Assembly: GCA_910577335.1 (NCBI GenBank)
Contig: CAJTMJ010000001.1
Span: forward strand, 62,001 to 126,000
DNA length: 64,000 bases
Source: an uncultured Duncaniella sp.
Lineage (GTDB): Bacteria; Bacteroidota; Bacteroidia; Bacteroidales; Muribaculaceae
Direction of reading: 5' to 3'
In this document: one piece after another, positions 25,152-32,914 of the stretch
Position numbering within the stretch: the stretch's first letter is position 1
Layout of the letters: the number at the start of each line of letters is the position of its first letter
The notes under the pieces: model-generated
The model's database searches: none
Seen by the model: only the letters and a program-made list of their open reading frames with translations
Told to the model about the DNA's origin: nothing
Position numbers and translations under genes: made by a program

Positions 25152-25964
25152 ATGAACGAATTATTTTCAGTCAAGGATCAGGTCGTAGTTATTACGGGTG
25201 GAACAGGTGTGCTTGGCGCATGTATAGGTGAATATCTTGCTTCGCAAGGAGCTAAAGTGGTTCTGATGGGTCGTCGTAAGGAAGAGGGTGACGCCATCGT
25301 GGAAAAAATCACTAAGAATGGCGGTGAGGCTATGTTTCTCGTCACTGATGTGATGAATCCCGAGGTTGTACAGCAGAATTGCGATGAAATTCTTGCTAAA
25401 TATGGCAAGGTTGATGCGCTCCTCAATGCTGCAGGCGGTAATATGCCGGGTGCTACCATTGCTCCCACAGGCACTTTTTTTGATGTGAAGATAGATCAGT
25501 TCCAGAAGGTGCTTGATTTGAACCTCACAGGCACTGTGATACCTACTCAGGTATTTCTTGCGCCTATGGTAAAGGCGGGTAAAGGCTCAATTGTGAATTT
25601 CTCCTCAATGGCTGCATTCCGTCCCATGACACGTGTGCTTGGCTACGCTGCCGCTAAGGCTGGCATTTCTAACTTCACAGCTTTCCTTGCCAATGAGGTT
25701 GCCACTAAGTTCACATCTTCAATCCGTGTGAATGCTATTGCTCCGGGATTCTTCCTTACAAACCAGAATCGTGCGTTGCTCACAAATCCCGATGGTTCGC
25801 TCACCGAACGCGGTGCTGATGTGATTCGTCAGACTCCGTTCAAGCGTTTTGGCAAACCGGAAGAGCTTTGCGGTACTATCCAGTATCTCATCTCTGATGC
25901 TGCATCGTTTGTTACAGGTACAGTTGCAGTAGTCGATGGCGGGTTTAATGTGTTTGCAATGTAG
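25152..25964 (+). CDS. SDR-family D-mannonate oxidoreductase (fructuronate reductase type)
   Basis: 270 residues, short-chain dehydrogenase. Seen: cofactor motif VVITGGTGVLGACIG, NAAGGN, LNLTG, catalytic Ser in VNFSSMAAF and the YAAAK tetrad (YxxxK), then APGFFLTNQNRALL and a C-terminal SFVTGTVAVVDGGFN. In known Bacteroidetes uronate clusters an SDR replaces the long-chain UxuB and reduces fructuronate to mannonate with NADH; the position directly after uxuA supports that here. A 2-keto-3-deoxygluconate-type or gluconate 5-dehydrogenase role is the main alternative. Its stop is followed by a dispersed repeat 4 bases later. Confidence 0.85.
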   Translation: MNELFSVKDQVVVITGGTGVLGACIGEYLASQGAKVVLMGRRKEEGDAIVEKITKNGGEAMFLVTDVMNPEVVQQNCDEILAKYGKVDALLNAAGGNMPGATIAPTGTFFDVKIDQFQKVLDLNLTGTVIPTQVFLAPMVKAGKGSIVNFSSMAAFRPMTRVLGYAAAKAGISNFTAFLANEVATKFTSSIRVNAIAPGFFLTNQNRALLTNPDGSLTERGADVIRQTPFKRFGKPEELCGTIQYLISDAASFVTGTVAVVDGGFNVFAM

Positions 25965-25968
25965 AAGG

Positions 25969-26080
25969 CAATTGACAATGGACAATTTTTCAATTGACAA
26001 TTGACAATTTTTTTCAGGTGACAATGGACAATTGACAATTGGCTCATTTGATTTGCCGCTTTGCTCTGCAAAGAGATATA
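25969..26080 (+). repeat. GACAATTGAC-type 3'-end repeat, copy 3
   Basis: CAATTGACAATGGACAA, T-rich spacer, CAATTGACAATTGACAA, second T-rich spacer, GACAATGGACAATTGAC, then CTTTGCTCTGCAAAG hairpin. Same order and orientation relative to the upstream gene as the copy after yidD. Confidence 0.75.
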
Positions 26081-26082
26081 GT

Positions 26083-26115
26083 GAGGACGCAATTTTGCGC
26101 CCTCCTTTGTTTTTG
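26083..26115 (+). terminator. terminator of the uronate genes
   Basis: 10-bp stem GAGGACGCAA/TTGCGCCCTC with one mismatch, followed by CTTTGTTTTTG. Confidence 0.65.
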
Positions 26116-26288
26116 TGCTCAGGCAGTTTAATCTCATATTTATTGTATATTCACTTTATCGTTGGCTTTTGTGGTATTATGAGTGAGGGGATTCTGTAAA
26201 ATTTATTGTGGAATTTCGGAGTGGATGGTGGAATTTTGGGGTAAGTGATAGATTTTTTCGGAGAGATGATAAAATTTATGGTGAAAAA

Positions 26289-26320
26289 ATTGGTTTATAA
26301 AATAAATCGGTTTAACTTTG
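26289..26320 (+). promoter_or_regulatory. promoter of the membrane protein/winged-helix pair
   Basis: ATTG (26289-26292), 20-bp spacer, TAACTTTG (26313-26320). The spacer is half of a 15-bp inverted repeat, so the same bases could bind a regulator. Confidence 0.6.
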
Positions 26321-26394
26321 CGTCGAGTGAGGCGGTAATCGCGAGTGCCGCTTTTTTCAGAAATATATGGTTTATGTTATAAACCGATTTATTT
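26300..26394. promoter_or_regulatory. 15-bp inverted repeat around the promoter
   Basis: AAATAAATCGGTTTA at 26300-26314 is exactly complementary to 26380-26394. A second, smaller palindrome (GGTTTAT/ATAAACC, 26369-26385) overlaps the right arm, and a further AACCGATT occurs at 26402-26409. Repeated ACCGATT half-sites suggest an operator for the winged-helix protein encoded downstream. Confidence 0.55.
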
Positions 26395-26422
26395 ATCGTT
26401 GAACCGATTAAAAAAGAAACCA

Positions 26423-27046
26423 ATGAAAGAAAAGAAAATTTCCGAAAGAGAGAGCCTCGAAATCATTACCGAGATGATATCAAGGACCAAAGACCGTTAC
26501 ATAAGCGATGGAAACATCATGCTTATGTGGGGCTATCTTGTAGTAGCAGTGACACTTGCGGTATGGATTCTCATTGCCAACACGCATAACGGAGTTTGGA
26601 ACTGGTTGTGGTTCCTGATACCGATAGTGGGTTGCACGGTATCTCCCTTTATGGCACGTAAGAATCAAGCCAAGTCAGGAGTAAAAAGCTATTCCGATAA
26701 AATTACCTCAGCTATTTGGACGATAGCAAGTCTGTCGATGGTTGTGTTAACGCTGTTTTGCCTTGTGTTCCGGTTTGTATACGAAATCGATTCTTGGAGA
26801 GCAATGATAGCATACCCGTTTCTGATTGTGCCATTCGCTGAAATCGTGCAGGGTATCATAGTCAAAGAGAAGTCACTTATAGTCGGAGGTGTCATTGGCT
26901 TGCTTATGGGGATGTTTACCCTATGTTGCATTGCGGGCAATGTGGCGCTTGTAGCAAACTGGTTTATGCCGCTCTTCATTGCCGCATTTGTGGTGATGAT
27001 GATAATTCCGGGATATATTATTAACTCAAAGGCTAAACGGAAATGA
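26423..27046 (+). CDS. multi-pass membrane protein of unknown function
   Basis: 207 residues from MKEKKISERESLEII; a longer frame reaching 26345 would run through the operator region. After a charged N-terminus of about 30 residues there are six hydrophobic segments (for example MLMWGYLVVAVTLAVWILIA, WLWFLIPIVGCTV, IWTIASLSMVVLTLFCLVF, GVIGLLMGMFTLCCIAGN and MPLFIAAFVVMMIIPGYII) and a basic end. I do not recognise a named family. It overlaps the winged-helix gene by 4 bases (ATGA), so the two are translated together, a common pairing in Bacteroidales where the regulator may respond to or control the membrane protein. Role not assigned. Confidence 0.75.
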   Translation: MKEKKISERESLEIITEMISRTKDRYISDGNIMLMWGYLVVAVTLAVWILIANTHNGVWNWLWFLIPIVGCTVSPFMARKNQAKSGVKSYSDKITSAIWTIASLSMVVLTLFCLVFRFVYEIDSWRAMIAYPFLIVPFAEIVQGIIVKEKSLIVGGVIGLLMGMFTLCCIAGNVALVANWFMPLFIAAFVVMMIIPGYIINSKAKRK

Positions 27047-27324
27047 AAGAATTGAATCCGCTTTTGCACTCGCAGTTGCGACTTGCGGTGATGTCAATTC
27101 TAATGAATGTGGAGGAGGCGGATTTCGTCTATCTTAAACAGAAAACTGACTCTACCGCAGGAAACCTGAGTGTGCAACTTGATAAGCTATCTTCTGCTGG
27201 GTACATCACCGTCGAAAAAGGTTTTGTCGGAAAAAAGACTCGTACTGTTTGCCGGGTCACCGAGCAAGGTAAACAAGCCTTTGAAGAGTATGTGGATACA
27301 TTGAAGCAATATATTCAGTTGTAA
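27043..27324 (+). CDS. winged-helix DNA-binding regulator (HTH_34/MarR-like)
   Basis: 93 residues, a single winged helix. Seen: LNPLLHSQLRLAVMSILM (first helix), ADFVYLKQKTDSTAGNLSVQLDKLSSAGYI (helix-turn-helix with the recognition helix GNLSVQLDKL) and the wing TVEKGFVGKKTRTVCRVTEQGKQAFEEYV. This is the compact PF13601-type regulator with no ligand domain. It is translationally coupled to the membrane protein upstream, and the ACCGATT inverted repeats at their promoter are a plausible autoregulatory operator. Which signal it answers is not visible. Confidence 0.85.
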   Translation: MKELNPLLHSQLRLAVMSILMNVEEADFVYLKQKTDSTAGNLSVQLDKLSSAGYITVEKGFVGKKTRTVCRVTEQGKQAFEEYVDTLKQYIQL

Positions 27325-27339
27325 ATACCCATTATAGAC

Positions 27340-27377
27340 ACGAAAAAAGTTGTCTCGCATGAGGCAACTTTTTTCGT
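27340..27377. terminator. bidirectional terminator
   Basis: Perfect 13-bp stem ACGAAAAAAGTTG (27340-27352) and its complement (27365-27377), giving T tracts on both strands between convergent genes. Confidence 0.9.
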
Positions 27378-27403
27378 ATTATACTTATACCTGTCTGTAT
27401 TAT

Positions 27404-28378
27404 CTATTTTTCTCTTGTGATGATATAATCGAGCATGGCAAGCAGCGATTCGGTAGTTTCCGAGGTCGGGAATGTGGCAAGTATCTCTGCCGCCTCGTCA
27501 CGCAGGCGTTGCATTGTCTCTTTGGCATATTTAATGCCGCCATTATCTTTGGCGTACTCAATCAGTTCGGTTATGTCATTCTCGCTGAGTGACTCCTTGC
27601 GTGACAACTCTATCATAGCATCGCGTTTCGCAGGGTCTCCGTTGGCGAGCGCATAAAGAAGCGGGAGGGTTATTTTCCCTTCCCGGAGGTCGTTGCCTGT
27701 CGGTTTTCCGATCTTCTCATCGCTGTAGTAGTCGAAGATGTCGTCACGAATCTGAAAACATAGACCGAAAAGCTCGGCAAAACGCTGCATACGTTTCAGC
27801 CTGTCGTCATCTACCCCCACGCAATAAGCACCCACTGACACGCATGAGACGAAAAGCGATGCGGTCTTATGGGAGATAATAGTGAAGTAAGCCTCCTCGT
27901 CAAGCTCATGGAACCGGGCATTATATATCTGGTCCATCTCTCCGAGCGATAGGAGTTTGCCGAGAGAAGCGATAGTGTCGATCACACGCAGGTCATTGGT
28001 GCGGATGGCAAGTTGAAGGGCATTTGACACAAAGAAGTCACCTACAAGCACAGCTATATGGTTGTCCCAGACGGCATTTATGGTAGCGTTCCCGTGACGG
28101 GTCTTTGAGTCGTCCACCACATCGTCGTGAATGAGCGATGCGTTGTGAAGCATCTCCACAGCCGCAGCCGCAGTCACTACAGAATCGTTCACATCATCGA
28201 AAAGCTTTGCGGTCAGCATTACGAGTATTGGGCGCAATTGCTTACCCTTATGTTCAAGATATGAAGAGATGACCTGATTCATCAGCTTATTGGATGAATC
28301 AAGCGATTCCTTGATTAAGGCGTTTAGCCTTTCTATCTCCGGATTGATGGAGCGCCGTATGTCTGCGATGGCTGTCAT
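27404..28378 (-). CDS. polyprenyl diphosphate synthase (long-chain, IspB-like)
   Basis: 324 residues from MTAIADIRRSINPEIERL; a frame four residues longer is possible. The enzyme adds isopentenyl units to make the side chain of menaquinone. Seen: the first aspartate-rich motif LIHDDVVDDSKTRHG, the upstream GKQLRPILVML, GDFFVSNALQLA, and the second motif FQIRDDIFDYYSDEKIGKPTGNDLREGKITLP. Position 5 before the first motif is small (NASLIHDD), which in known enzymes allows a long product. Stands alone, divergent from polA. Product length cannot be fixed from sequence. Confidence 0.92.
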   Translation of the reverse strand: MTAIADIRRSINPEIERLNALIKESLDSSNKLMNQVISSYLEHKGKQLRPILVMLTAKLFDDVNDSVVTAAAAVEMLHNASLIHDDVVDDSKTRHGNATINAVWDNHIAVLVGDFFVSNALQLAIRTNDLRVIDTIASLGKLLSLGEMDQIYNARFHELDEEAYFTIISHKTASLFVSCVSVGAYCVGVDDDRLKRMQRFAELFGLCFQIRDDIFDYYSDEKIGKPTGNDLREGKITLPLLYALANGDPAKRDAMIELSRKESLSENDITELIEYAKDNGGIKYAKETMQRLRDEAAEILATFPTSETTESLLAMLDYIITREK

Positions 28379-28516
28379 AACAGAGTACAAAATTACAAAA
28401 ATCTTCTTAACTCCGGTAATTTAATTAAATTTTCCTAAGGAAACATCCGTTTTTCATCTTTAATCCTTAACTTTATAGCCTGTTTTAATGACCGGTTCAT
28501 TGACTGAGCGGTTATC

Positions 28517-28556
28517 ACCGGGTGCAGTCCGGCACAAAGGTGTGCAGTGGACCGGT
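28517..28556 (+). other. structured element ahead of polA
   Basis: Nested complementary segments: ACCG/CGGT outer, GTCC/GGAC, and GCAC/GTGC around an AAAGGT loop, ending 32 bases before polA. It looks like an RNA hairpin with small internal loops or a protein site; no known family recognised. Confidence 0.3.
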
Positions 28557-28588
28557 ATAATATTTAAAACCATAAAATAATTAGGATT

Positions 28589-31393
28589 ATGGAGAAACGT
28601 TTGTTCCTTCTTGATGCATACGCTCTCATATATCGTGCGTATTATGCGTTGCTGCATAGCCGCCGTGTGACAAGCAAGGGCTTCAATACATCGGCTATAT
28701 TCGGGTTTTGCAATACGCTCGACGAGCTTCTGCGAAAGGAAGATCCTACGCACATAGCAGTGTGTTTCGACCCTCCCGGCGGTCACACATTCCGTCATGA
28801 GGAATATAAGGAGTATAAGGCTCAACGTGACAAGCAGCCGGAGGATATAACGGAGTCTATACCCTATATAAAGAGAATCCTTGAAGCCTATCGTATACCT
28901 ATCATTGAGGTGGAGGGCTTTGAGGCAGATGATGTCATAGGCACTTTGTCGGTCAAGGCTGAGGAGAAGGGTTATGACACCTATATGATGACCCCTGATA
29001 AAGATTACGGTCAGCTTGTCACCGATCATGTTTACATGTATCGCCCGTCACTTAAAGGTGAAGGGTTTGAGGTGCGTGACCCAAAGGTGGTATGTGCCAA
29101 ATATGGCATCTCCAATCCTCGTCAGGTGATAGATCTCTTGGCACTTGAGGGTGATGCTTCCGATAATATACCCGGATGTCCCGGTGTCGGGGAAAAGACT
29201 GCCCAGAAACTCATAGAAGAATGGGGCTCGGTTGAAAATCTGCTTGAGAACACTGACAAGCTTAAAAAGAGCAAGCTTCAGGAACGACTGATTGAGAATG
29301 CCGATAAGATACGTATGTCAAAGTATCTTGCCACGATAAAGACAGACGTGCCTTTGGATATTGATATCGACAGCCTTAAACGTAAGCCTTTGGATGTTGA
29401 GTCGCTGACAGAAATCTATAAGGAGCTTGAGTTCCGCACTTTCCTTTCTCGTATTAAATCACCGGTAGGGTCGCAACAGACCCCACCTGCATCCAAGTCG
29501 GAAAATGCTTCCGAGCCTGTAGCCGCTCAACCAACTTCCGAGGGCGGAATGGGTTCACTGTTTGACATGGTGCCTGATGATAATGCAAATCCGCAGCTTG
29601 CGCCTGTTTGCGAGACACGTGAATATGTGATGCTTAATACCCCCGACAAGATTGCCGAGGTTATAGCGTCAGCTTCATCGCAGCCGGCGGTTGGCGTGTC
29701 GCTTTATGCCGTAGGCGAAGAGGCTATGACTGCCCGCTGGCTTGGCGTGGCAATAGCTTGGGAGCCGTGTAAAGGCTATTATATATCTTTCCCGTCTGAT
29801 AAGTCAGGGTGTGAGGAGATAAGGGCTATTATATCTCCGCTATTTGCAGCCGGTAAATCAGTGATTGTCAGTCATGATATAAAACGTGCCTACCTGCTAC
29901 TGAAAAATGCCGGGATAGAATTCAGCTCTCCCTATTATGACACATCCGTTGCCCATTATCTCATAGATCCTGAGATGAAGCATGACCTGCGACAGGTAGC
30001 GGCAAAGTATCTTAACTTGGAGCTGTCAGGAGTGGAGCCGGATGCCAAGCCCGGACATCCGAAGTCGGCGCTTTCTGCCGCTGATGCCATGGCACGTTAT
30101 TGCGAGGAGGCTGATGTGGCGTTACGCCTGCGTGAGCCGCTTGCAGCCGAGATTGCGGATAGGGAGATGACTCCGCTGCTCACGGATGTGGAATTTCCCC
30201 TCATACGTGTGCTTGCAGAGATGGAATACACAGGTGTGCGTATTGACCCACGTGTGCTTACCGAGCTTTCAGCGAAGCTTAAAACACAGTTGCGAGGTAT
30301 GGAGGAAGAGGCTTACGAGATGGCTGGCGGTCCATTTAACATCGCATCCCCTTCGCAGGTGGGTATGGTTCTGTTTGACCGTTTGCAGATTGATTCTAAA
30401 GCTAAGAAGACAGCCAAGGGTTCATATTCCACCACCGAGCAAGTGCTTGAAAAGTATGCTGCAAAAGTACCCTTGGTGAGCCTGATACTTAAGATAAGAC
30501 GTCTGCGTAAGCTTATCACTACATATTTGGATGCGCTTCCGGCTCTTATCAATCCTGTTACCGGCAAGATACATACATCATACAATCAGACCGTCACTGC
30601 TACGGGGCGTATATCATCGACCAACCCGAACTTGCAGAATATACCTATCCGTACCGATGACGGACGTGAGATTCGCCGAGCATTTATTGCTGACAAGGGT
30701 GATATGATTATGAGTGCCGACTATTCGCAGATTGAATTGCGACTGATTGCGGATTTAAGCGGTGATAGGGATATGATAGAAGGATTCCTCTCAGGTGACG
30801 ATATCCACCGTATCACTGCTTCTAAAATATACAACCTTCCACTTGCTGAGGTAACGGATGACCAGCGCCGTCATGCCAAGACCGCCAATTTCGGAATCAT
30901 TTATGGAATATCCGCTTTCGGACTGGCTGAACGTCTCGGGATAGCGCGTGCGGAAGCTAAAAAACTTATCGACGGATATTTTGCCACATATCCGCATATA
31001 CGTGATTACCTTACCGAGGCGGTTGAGGTAGCCCGCAAGCAGGGATATGTGACCACTAAGATGGGACGTAGGCGTTATCTCCCCGATATTGTGTCACGGA
31101 ATGCGGTGGTGCGCAGTTATGCCGAGCGCAATGCCGTGAATGCGCCTATCCAAGGGTCGGCTGCAGATATCATAAAGGTGGCGATGGTAAGGATATTCAA
31201 TGAAATGGAACGTCGTGGACTCCGTTCACGCATGATCATGCAGGTGCATGACGAATTGATATTCAATGTCAAGCCTAAGGAGCAAGAGGAATTGCAGGCA
31301 TTGGTGATTTCAGAGATGGAAAATTCCTTCCACGGGGCTGTGCCCTTGGAGGTATCAGCCGGAATCGCTTCCAACTGGCTTGAAGCTCATTAA
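28589..31393 (+). CDS. polA: DNA polymerase I
   Basis: 934 residues. Seen: 5'-3' exonuclease/flap domain (1-290) with LFLLDAYALIYRAYYAL, EGFEADDVIGTLS and GDASDNIPGCPGVGEKTA; a low-complexity linker (295-330); a 3'-5' exonuclease-type domain (about 340-520); and the polymerase domain with TGRISSTNPNLQNIP, motif A DYSQIELRLIADLSGD, motif B RRHAKTANFGIIYG and motif C MIMQVHDELIFNV. In the middle domain the DxE pair that starts the proofreading site is replaced (AVGVSLYAVGEE) and the later KYD Asp is also missing (HDIKRAY), so proofreading is probably lost. Needed for repair and removal of RNA primers. Confidence 0.97.
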   Translation: MEKRLFLLDAYALIYRAYYALLHSRRVTSKGFNTSAIFGFCNTLDELLRKEDPTHIAVCFDPPGGHTFRHEEYKEYKAQRDKQPEDITESIPYIKRILEAYRIPIIEVEGFEADDVIGTLSVKAEEKGYDTYMMTPDKDYGQLVTDHVYMYRPSLKGEGFEVRDPKVVCAKYGISNPRQVIDLLALEGDASDNIPGCPGVGEKTAQKLIEEWGSVENLLENTDKLKKSKLQERLIENADKIRMSKYLATIKTDVPLDIDIDSLKRKPLDVESLTEIYKELEFRTFLSRIKSPVGSQQTPPASKSENASEPVAAQPTSEGGMGSLFDMVPDDNANPQLAPVCETREYVMLNTPDKIAEVIASASSQPAVGVSLYAVGEEAMTARWLGVAIAWEPCKGYYISFPSDKSGCEEIRAIISPLFAAGKSVIVSHDIKRAYLLLKNAGIEFSSPYYDTSVAHYLIDPEMKHDLRQVAAKYLNLELSGVEPDAKPGHPKSALSAADAMARYCEEADVALRLREPLAAEIADREMTPLLTDVEFPLIRVLAEMEYTGVRIDPRVLTELSAKLKTQLRGMEEEAYEMAGGPFNIASPSQVGMVLFDRLQIDSKAKKTAKGSYSTTEQVLEKYAAKVPLVSLILKIRRLRKLITTYLDALPALINPVTGKIHTSYNQTVTATGRISSTNPNLQNIPIRTDDGREIRRAFIADKGDMIMSADYSQIELRLIADLSGDRDMIEGFLSGDDIHRITASKIYNLPLAEVTDDQRRHAKTANFGIIYGISAFGLAERLGIARAEAKKLIDGYFATYPHIRDYLTEAVEVARKQGYVTTKMGRRRYLPDIVSRNAVVRSYAERNAVNAPIQGSAADIIKVAMVRIFNEMERRGLRSRMIMQVHDELIFNVKPKEQEELQALVISEMENSFHGAVPLEVSAGIASNWLEAH

Positions 31394-31428
31394 ATATATG
31401 TAACAATATAATTTTTATAGTTGAAAAT

Positions 31429-31749
31429 ATGACCCCTGAAGAGAAATTGAAGATAGAAGAGAAGATTGTCACCATGTTAAAGACAGTGTACGACCCGGAG
31501 ATACCTGTTGATATATATAACCTCGGGTTGATCTATGCCATTGACCTTGACGATGACGGCAATCTCAAAATCGATATGACTTTGACCGCTCCCAATTGCC
31601 CGGCGGCTGATTTTCTCGTTGACGACGCCCGTATAAAGCTTGAAAGCATCGAGGGTATAAACAGTGTGGATATCCGTATTGTCTTTGAGCCTGAATGGAC
31701 GAAGGATATGATGACTGAGGAGGCAAAGCTTGATCTCGGTTTCCTCTAA
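31429..31749 (+). CDS. MIP18/DUF59 family protein (SufT-like iron-sulfur assembly factor)
   Basis: 106 residues, a single DUF59 domain. Seen: IVTMLKTVYDPEIPVDIYNLGLIYAIDL with the conserved DPEIPV(D/N)IYxLGL signature, LTAPNCPAADFLVDDARIKL with the reactive cysteine of the family, and VDIRIVFEPEWTKDMMTEEAK at the end. Members help deliver iron-sulfur clusters to target proteins. It lies 35 bases after polA and 31 before lpxH, likely in the same transcript. No suf genes are near. The exact client is unknown. Confidence 0.9.
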   Translation: MTPEEKLKIEEKIVTMLKTVYDPEIPVDIYNLGLIYAIDLDDDGNLKIDMTLTAPNCPAADFLVDDARIKLESIEGINSVDIRIVFEPEWTKDMMTEEAKLDLGFL

Positions 31750-31780
31750 TTCGTAAGGTCCGAAGTTTAAACAACCTCTT

Positions 31781-32527
31781 ATGCGTGACAAGACTTATTT
31801 CATAAGCGACATTCACCTCGGGGCGAGCTATATAGAGAATCCAAGGGAACATGAACAGCACGTGGTGGCATTTCTGCGCTCTATTGCCGTGGATGCGAAG
31901 CGTCTGTTTCTGTTAGGTGACATATTGGATTACTGGTGGGAATACCGAACGGTGGTGCCACGTGGTTTCACACGTTTTTTTGGTGCGCTTGCTGAGCTTG
32001 CTGACGCCGGCGTGGAGATAGTATGGTTCAAAGGGAACCATGATATATGGATATTCGACTATCTTCCCAATGAAATAGGTCTTACCGTTCACGATGGTGT
32101 CATGGTGACTGAGCTTGAGGGTAAGCGATTCCTGCTTGAGCATGGTGATGGTGTAGGGGAGTTGCCTTGGACATTCAAGCGTCTGCGTGGATTGTTCAGG
32201 TGCCGGTTCGCTCAGAAACTTTTTGCTGCCATACACCCAAGGTGGACTATCGGATTCGCACATAGCTGGTCATCGCATAGCAGGAAATCAGGCGGGTATG
32301 TACCCAAAGAGGGTATGGGTGATACATTGGTGAAATTTGCAGAGGATTATAATTCCAAAAACTCACAAAAAATTGATTTTTTCATCTTCGGTCATCAGCA
32401 TATAATTCTTGACAAAAAATTGCCCGACGGAGCAAAAATATTAATTTTGGGCGATTGGATAAACAAATTTTCATACGCTGTGTGGGACGGTACAGATATA
32501 AAAATTGTCACATTTTTGAGACAATAA
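31781..32527 (+). CDS. lpxH: UDP-2,3-diacylglucosamine diphosphatase
   Basis: 248 residues, calcineurin-like phosphoesterase. The enzyme cleaves UDP-2,3-diacylglucosamine to lipid X in lipid A synthesis. Seen: the metallophosphatase blocks YFISDIHLGA, LFLLGDILDYWWEY, WFKGNHDIWIFDYL, FLLEHGDGVGE and FIFGHQHIILD, in correct order, giving all expected His/Asp/Asn metal ligands. The W-rich DYWWEY segment and C-terminal LILGDWINKFSYAV are typical of the Bacteroidetes LpxH. It is the last gene of the polA run; no hairpin terminator is seen directly after its stop. Confidence 0.92.
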   Translation: MRDKTYFISDIHLGASYIENPREHEQHVVAFLRSIAVDAKRLFLLGDILDYWWEYRTVVPRGFTRFFGALAELADAGVEIVWFKGNHDIWIFDYLPNEIGLTVHDGVMVTELEGKRFLLEHGDGVGELPWTFKRLRGLFRCRFAQKLFAAIHPRWTIGFAHSWSSHSRKSGGYVPKEGMGDTLVKFAEDYNSKNSQKIDFFIFGHQHIILDKKLPDGAKILILGDWINKFSYAVWDGTDIKIVTFLRQ

Positions 32528-32678
32528 TGAAATTGATTTTGAATATTAACGTATTTTAACAAAACGGCTTAAAATCGTAAGTATTCGTATTTGTCTAATA
32601 TATAGTATATTATCGGTAAAAATAGCAAAAATTGCAAACTTTCAGTTATAAAATCATGTTGGATAACATATAAAAATA

Positions 32679-32710
32679 TTTGTTCGCACGTGATTTTTGA
32701 CCGACCTTTG
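32679..32710 (+). promoter_or_regulatory. promoter of the candidate small RNA
   Basis: TTTG (32679-32682), 20-bp spacer, GACCTTTG (32703-32710), one base from TAnnTTTG. Predicted start near 32717. Confidence 0.5.
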
Positions 32711-32716
32711 CATCAC

Positions 32717-32800
32717 GAACCTAAAACAATCTTTTTTACCTTAGAAATTGTACCTATTGGAAACTCATAAAAAGGAGCTGCGCGAAGCAGTTCCTTTTTA
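32717..32800 (+). ncRNA. candidate small RNA, about 84 nt
   Basis: Bounded by a promoter-like pair upstream and a 13-bp terminator hairpin (32769-32781 with 32787-32799, one G-U pair, loop GCGAA) ending in TTTTTA. No reading frame of useful length and no ribosome-binding context. No known RNA family recognised. It could also be a leader remnant. Confidence 0.4.
32769..32800 (+). terminator. terminator of the candidate small RNA
   Basis: AAAAAGGAGCTGC / GCAGTTCCTTTTT stem with a five-base loop; the T run forms the 3' arm. Confidence 0.75.
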
Positions 32801-32809
32801 TACTTTATA

Positions 32810-32855
32810 AGACCCCGTTCCCCGACGTTAACTAAGACCGTGGGGAACGGGGTCT
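32810..32855. other. 14-bp perfect hairpin
   Basis: AGACCCCGTTCCCC (32810-32823) and its exact complement (32842-32855), 18-base loop. GC-rich for this AT-rich region; no T tract of note. Confidence 0.6.
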
Positions 32856-32881
32856 AATCTTTTCTAAACTTTACCAAAAAC

Positions 32882-32914
32882 GAGACAATGGATTTTCATC
32901 AAACCCATTGTCTC
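32882..32914. other. 10-bp perfect hairpin
   Basis: GAGACAATGG (32882-32891) with CCATTGTCTC (32905-32914), followed by TTTACTG. Third hairpin in 150 bp. Confidence 0.55.

Larger units (their letters stand above)
25965..26422. other. 458-bp intergenic region after the uronate genes
   Basis: No gene seen. It holds a 3'-end repeat (25969-26080), a terminator (26083-26115), a low-complexity T/G-rich stretch with TGGAATTT units, and a promoter embedded in inverted repeats (26289-26394). Confidence 0.7.

Noticed and set aside
28460..29029. 189-codon minus-strand open frame opposite the start of polA
   Set aside because: It overlaps the strongly conserved 5' exonuclease coding sequence in antisense and shows no protein features.
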